Positions 59,360-64,000 of a stretch of DNA of 64,000 nucleotides are shown piece by piece. Position numbers and translations under genes: made by a program. The first letter of the stretch is position 1, and every line of letters starts with the position of its first letter. The notes below the pieces were generated by a model. That model was not told the DNA's origin. It searched no databases and saw nothing but the letters and a program-made list of their open reading frames with translations. The DNA is from Ascaphus truei. Taxonomy: Eukaryota > Chordata > Amphibia > Anura > Ascaphidae. The stretch lies in assembly GCA_036426205.1 (NCBI GenBank), contig CM071568.1, positions 47,570,483-47,634,482 on the forward strand, in the 5' to 3' direction.

Positions 59360-59990
59360 CAGACAGTGACAGGCTATCCTGTGGGGTTTGCCCCCTTCAT
59401 GCAGCCTCCCCGAGTGGCGGGAGAGGTGGTGACACTGGGTCTGTGTTGCAGCCTATCATGGTGCAGACCCTGTGCCCTTCCCTTTTGCATGAGGGAGGAT
59501 GTTCTAAATTATAGGAGTCAGTTCTCCTCCGCCCCTCCTGGGGAGAGAAGTGTGTGTTGGAGTTCCCTTCAGCCCGTCATGGGTGGAGGAGCGAAGATCT
59601 GTGCTTACCACACGGTCTCATCATGTTATCTGCTTGCCAGCACCATCCAAGAGCCTGAAACCCTACTCTACTATACTGTATGCAGGGCTGTTATACCATC
59701 CTGCGGTGGCTGCATCAAATAAAGATCCCGGGTTATATACTTCTGGCTGAGTTGCAGTATATTAGCCTGAAGTATAGGAGTAAGACTGTCATGGTAGGGA
59801 CTGCCTGCATATATACTGCATCCTGCTGTGACTGGAGGCGCTGTCACCACATGGAAATAACCTAAGAAACACCTAAAGCCTGTCCTGTTACCCCACAACA
59901 TCGCGGACACTCAGCTCTCCTGGACCGTCACAGGTATGACCGCACCACAGACATCAGTAGCAACAACATGTTTCCAGAGAGGGGTTTAAA
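59360..59990 (+). repeat. Solo LTR-like block B
   Basis: AATAAAG signal (59718) and a distal part TGACTGGAGGCGCTGTCAC, then AAGCCTGTCCTGTTACCCCA and ATCGCGGACAC. It shares the layout of the blocks at 11730, 33250 and 61380. Confidence 0.5.
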
Positions 59991-60130
59991 CAGGGCTACA
60001 AATGGAGGCACCGCTGAGATGCAGTTAAAGAGGCTGGGGCTACCCCAGGGACCCATCCGCGTTAAGGAAGGGGGGCGCCTCGCTCTGATGCGACACCGGG
60101 GAGGGGGTAGCCTAGACCCTTACCAAGGAT

Positions 60131-60490
60131 AGACTGAGTTGGGGCGCACTCCATTGGTATGTTACCAGGGAGCGTGAACCCTTCATCAAGGATCCAAGAC
60201 AAGGACAGGACAGCCTTTCAGTGTACCGAACGAACCCTGTGCATGACAAACTGTGCAAGTTGAGGCGCACCCTGAGGGTATGTTTCCAGGGAGCGTGTAC
60301 CCTTCATTCTGTTATTTTGAACATGGGCCAGGGCCTTTACAGTGTACCTTGAGGACACTTGGGTACCAATGCACAACGAACTGTGCTCCTGGGCGCGTAC
60401 CCTGTGGTAAAATGTATCCAGGGTGCGTGAACCCCACATCTTGATCTACAGGGCACGGGCCTCTTACAGTGTAACGTGAGGGACCATGTG
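60131..60490. repeat. Three imperfect tandem units of about 120 bp
   Basis: Each unit begins with a CTGAG/CTGTGC..GGGCGCA/GCGCACC segment, then CCAGGGAGCGTGNACCC and a CAGTGTACC/CAGTGTAAC word. Units are about 60131-60246, 60249-60367 and 60368-60490. Confidence 0.75.
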
Positions 60491-60494
60491 CACC

Positions 60495-61375
60495 TTTATT
60501 GTTCTGGACTTTTCTACAAGTCAAGAAAGATTAAGGAACGGTCCCCTGCTGCGTCACCAGGGACCAGAAATTTAGCCAGGGTCTGGGGTTAGAAGGGCAA
60601 GAACGGCAGAGAAAAAAGGGGCATGATGAAGAGAGAAGGATAGGCAAAGTTGCAGTTCCAGAACAGGTTGTCAGGTTCTGGAGCAGAACTGAGAGGTGAT
60701 ATATTCTTTATACATTTACAGATGTGTCCAAATTTACTGCTTTTGGTGCTGAAGACCAACATATGAAAATCCTTGGTCTGTCCACAATACCAAAAACAGC
60801 AAGTTTATGGCCCGGTAGGATTAAGCGCAGCGTTAATCATCCTGGGCCTGCCAGTATGGAGGAGCTTAGTGTCTCCCCAGAACAGCTGTGGACGTTTTAG
60901 AGGCAGTGAGAAGTCGTCTACATATCTGTCCTGCCACTTGAGGACGCAGATGACCGTATGTGGTCCTCTAGTATTTCCCCTCATGACGTATGTACCCAGA
61001 TATGGTCATCTACATTAAAGGGAAGAACAGATACTGAGAGTTTTTTTTTTTTTACCACTTCTAACCTTCCTCAGCTGCTCTGTGGAGACACCTAACCCCT
61101 TATTTTATTACCAGACCTATTTTTTTAAATAAATTCAAATACTCTATATGTGTTCAAATTAGATTACATAAATTGCTGCACACACAGTCAAGATATACAG
61201 TATGTATATACACATTTACATATATTTTCTCTAATACATTTGACACATCTATAATAATCTGTCTACTGAAATATGTAAAGCCATGCCATATGTGGCTACT
61301 AGTTTGCTTCCCTCCTGGCAGTAAGCCCTGGTACAAGCAGGCCTTGCCAGTAGTTGTTATGGGGTCTTCCCCTCC
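60495..61375. other. Intronic sequence, partly retroelement-like
   Basis: GC-balanced to about 61020, then AT-rich. No recognised coding domain. Confidence 0.35.
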
Positions 61376-61379
61376 TTCG

Positions 61380-62025
61380 TACTGGTTTGAGTGACAGCAG
61401 GGGGCAGTGACATCAGGCCTGAGCATGACCAATAATGAGCCAGACTTGGTGCCCTCCTCATGGCTGTACTTAAGGGCAGTACCGCCCCAAATTCGGGAGT
61501 GCCTTCACCCACTTGAGGAAGGCAGGTCACACAGTGGAAAGGCTGAGTATTAGGCCAACTCAGTCCTCTTCCCTCCGGGGGAGAGTGTGGGCCATACCTC
61601 AGACTCTGCTAGTGAGGTAGGGAAGAGTTGGGATGACTGCAGGTGGCCTTTGGTCTGTAGTGACGGTCCAGGGACCATCCTTCAGTGGGAGCTGAGAAGT
61701 ACTGCATCGGGCAGAGGCCTGTCTTGTTACTGTGCTGTACAGAAGAGATAATAAATTGTTCCTGTTATACCTCCTGCCTAGTGCTTGACCTTATTGGGAG
61801 GGGAGAGGTAATTGTTCTACCGTGGGAGATCACCTTCAGTTCCTGGAGACTACAGCAGATGGAGAAGATGCACTGCTAAAGAGATATGTAGGGCATGAAC
61901 CCCAGAAGTCTAGTCCTGTATCCCCACAACCACCGGCGGACTCTTGTTACCAGACGGTATAAGCACCACATGATCTGTAATGGCCACATCTCCCAGGGGG
62001 TGGGGGAAACACTGTTACATATGTA
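61380..62025 (+). repeat. Solo LTR-like block C
   Basis: Counterpart of 33250-33865: GGCTGTACTTAAGGGCAG, ATAATAAATT signal (about 61750), TCCTGCCTAGTG, CCTGGAGACTACAGCAGATG, CCCCAGAAGTCTAGTCC, CCGGCGGACTC and final GGGTGGGGGAAACACTGTTA. Confidence 0.6.
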
Positions 62026-62258
62026 TTGATTATTATATCATTGTTTGCATAATACAGTAGCCAGCTTTTTATTTTATTCTTCAATATGTTTATGCATTTG
62101 TTAATGTTTTTTTTTAGTTGGTCTGCCGTCCTTCTTGGCTCCTGTCATCTTGTCATTTCTGTGTTTCCCCTCCCTAATGGTACGTTATTCGCTGGAGTCC
62201 GTGCATCAGCTTCTGGTATGGACAGGTACCAAACTACTCATTGTATGTTTCATACTTA

Positions 62259-62299
62259 CTCTTTCACAAAGCGCCCATAGGCGTGAAACATGTTAGAGG
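62259..62299 (+). ncRNA. Degenerate hammerhead-like motif
   Basis: CTCT/AGAG helix I; TTCACAA core (canonical CTGANGA, heavily altered); extra A; perfect helix II GCGCC/GGCGT with loop CATA; GAAA; ACATGT helix III; T. Sister of 23407. Helices are kept while the core decayed. Confidence 0.45.
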
Positions 62300-62309
62300 G
62301 GTTTTCTTC

Positions 62310-62630
62310 CTTCTAGCTGCTATTAATATTTGCTATGTGCCAATAAATTGATTTTAGATCTTATTTGAACTCCCGCCCTTTTTGTTCAAAGAGCTGTGCA
62401 CCACCATTTTTTGATATGCGCTATATTTTAGTCCGTCTCATATCGCTGAAAGCACACTCAGGGAGTTCAGATTGACGTGGTTTTATGAGTACTAAAATAT
62501 ATCCAGATCTAAAGGGTTATATATTTGATGAACATTACACTCCGACCCACAGCCTCATATGAATGCACTCCACACAGATTTCAACATATTATTGAATGCT
62601 GTTTCTCTTGATTTCTAGAGACATTGAATT
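62310..62630 (+). other. Probable PLE tail, then intron
   Basis: CAATAAATTGATTTTAGATC and CTCCCGCCCTTTTTGTTC follow the ribozyme-like motif, as in other PLE tails. Nothing else recognised. Confidence 0.4.
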
Positions 62631-62815
62631 TTGTATGTCTTTATTTTTATAGCGCCATTAATGTACACCGCGCTTCACAGCAGTAATACATATGATCATA
62701 TAAATAACAAATAATACAAATAACACATAAGGGGAAGAAGTGTTTTCAGACATACTGTAAAAGTAACATTTAGGAAAAGGAGTCCCTGTCCCGAAGAGCT
62801 TACAATCTAAAATGA
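62630..62815 (-). repeat. L2-type LINE 3' tail
   Basis: TTGTATGTCTTTATTTTTAT, AGCGCCATTAATGTACACCG, CTTCACAGCAGTAATA, CCCTGTCCCGAAGAGCTTAC. Fourth copy of the L2 tail, same orientation. Confidence 0.8.
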
Positions 62816-62819
62816 TAAC

Positions 62820-64000
62820 CCTATGACAACTCTGAAACACTGATAATGGACTGTTTGTTCCCTTCTTGCATTTATCATTAATACATAGACTGCACTATTT
62901 GCTATCCAGGTAGAAGTCTTATTATTTGTAAACCTCATATGTAGATACAGTGCATTTTGTGCCTGGTGAAAACCTTAGAACTGCTGTTTGTTTAGATTGG
63001 TCAATTAACTATGTGCACAAGTGGGCTAATTTCCAGCTTCACTGCCAGCATGGGCTGAATGAACCATGTAAGAACTGGGATGAGGAGAATTTGTATCCTA
63101 CTGCCACTGCTTGTTAGGCAGCCAAGTTGTTTTTTTTAAAGATAATAGCGGAAGCATATGCTGGGTGAATACAAACGAGGAAATGCCATATTTTATACCG
63201 CATTGTGGGGCGAGAGAGCAAACTTTATTTTGATTATATGTGCATGGTCAGTGTTCTGTTTTATCTGAAACATCACAAGCCGGGTGATGACATTGATCAA
63301 CACGAGTCACGAGGGCGCTGAGAGACGCTGTAGCGGGTCAAGCGGTGGTGGTGGTGAGACAATCAAAATGTTGAACAGAGTATAAACTCCTAAGCAGTGC
63401 GTTTTGAAACTGTTAAAATGTGAGTGCACACTTGTATGTGTTTTAATTTCCCCTATAAGTATCTGTTGAAACCATCTGCACTCATTTCTGCCGTAACTTC
63501 TATTTGAGACTCTCCAGCAGTCGGCTATGCAAGATTACTCTGGAGGAGAAAAGATACACTGCAAATGTAAAGGCACCCCCTGCATTTGAACGTAGAGACC
63601 ATTACATGGTGGTTTTATGAGTACGTCTACCCATTTATTGGTTGTTGGACTATTTTTCCACCCCTCTACTTTTCTAAATTTGCATACTTTTTGCATTATA
63701 TTCACTTTCTAAGTTATTAGTCACCGCTGTGCTTCATTTTTGAGCTCCTCATTTTGTCTTTTGCACCATATTTCTAGAAAAATTTGAGAATTTATTTTCC
63801 GGGTATTGAGCAGCACTTCCATGTTCATTATATTGAATATCACTTGTGTCACTATATCATCTGTTATGACCTTAAATGATATATTGTTGGATTGAGTAGA
63901 CTGTTTATAGTCACACTTGTTTGTAAGCACCTTCTTACTTTTTCATGTTATCTAAACTCAATCACCAGCTCTTTAGCAAGAAACAAAATTATATAATCAG
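62820..64000. other. Intronic sequence without recognised features
   Basis: AT-rich with a short GGTGGTGGTG run near 63344. No exon, RNA gene or terminal repeat recognised. Confidence 0.45.

Noticed and set aside
1..64000. Further CPQ exons (for example the EEQGG, YPDTDSFNTVAEITG or HSHGDT regions)
   Set aside because: I looked on the minus strand for the complementary words and saw none. Reading by eye could miss a diverged short exon; a tblastn of CPQ against the window would decide.
1..64000. tRNA, rRNA or snRNA genes
   Set aside because: No cloverleaf with B-box words or recognisable small RNA sequence was found by eye. A tRNAscan/Rfam run would settle it.

Overview
This is a vertebrate nuclear window, most likely from a frog or another amphibian with a large genome. 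It is AT-rich and has no prokaryotic gene structure. It is dominated by Penelope-like elements (PLEs) with hammerhead-ribozyme-like tails, CR1 and L2/Rex1-type LINEs, a DIRS-like element, Gypsy-type remnants and Harbinger- and mariner-type MITEs. That mixture is typical of amphibians; the species cannot be named from the sequence.

I recognise one host coding segment: a 112-bp exon on the minus strand (5339-5450) of carboxypeptidase Q (CPQ/PGCP, peptidase family M28). It has a clean acceptor and donor and includes two zinc-ligand positions. The rest of the window is best read as the flanking introns, 5451-64000 upstream and 1-5338 downstream in the sense of transcription. I found no second CPQ exon.

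Layout. 1-5.3 kb: a PLE GIY-YIG fragment, a Ty3/Gypsy RNase H remnant, small MITEs and a hammerhead-like core. 5.3-5.5 kb: the CPQ exon. 6.4-12.7 kb: a 397-bp TA-flanked MITE, then a 3.4-kb Harbinger-like element (7140-10538, TTA target duplication) packed with palindromes and carrying a nested LINE, then a Tc1 scrap, an unidentified ORF pair and an LTR-like block. 12.7-17.3 kb: mostly unique AT-rich intron with microsatellites and an L2 tail. 17.3-28.1 kb: two PLE copies (18.9-20.9 and 25.7-28.1), ribozyme-like motifs, a CR1 3' end and a TTA-flanked MITE. 29.4-37.5 kb: a CA repeat, a foldback MITE, a decayed LINE, an LTR remnant, a second copy of the 397-bp MITE, and a PLE split by an L2 insertion. 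37.5-41.9 kb: unique sequence, then a 1.3-kb imperfect palindrome centred on a hammerhead-like core. 41.9-47.9 kb: a DIRS-like element with inverted termini, then CR1 and L2 pieces. 48-64 kb: unique intron with two MITEs, a GT repeat, a near-perfect foldback beside a TA-flanked element, LTR-like blocks and a three-unit tandem repeat.

Nothing here looks like an intact, currently mobile element. The best preserved are the PLE at 25.7-27.1 kb, whose surviving frame has a single in-frame stop, and the hammerhead-like motif at 28058-28097, where helices I and II pair fully and the core residues are present apart from one extra A. All positions and alignments were read by eye; no database search was run.
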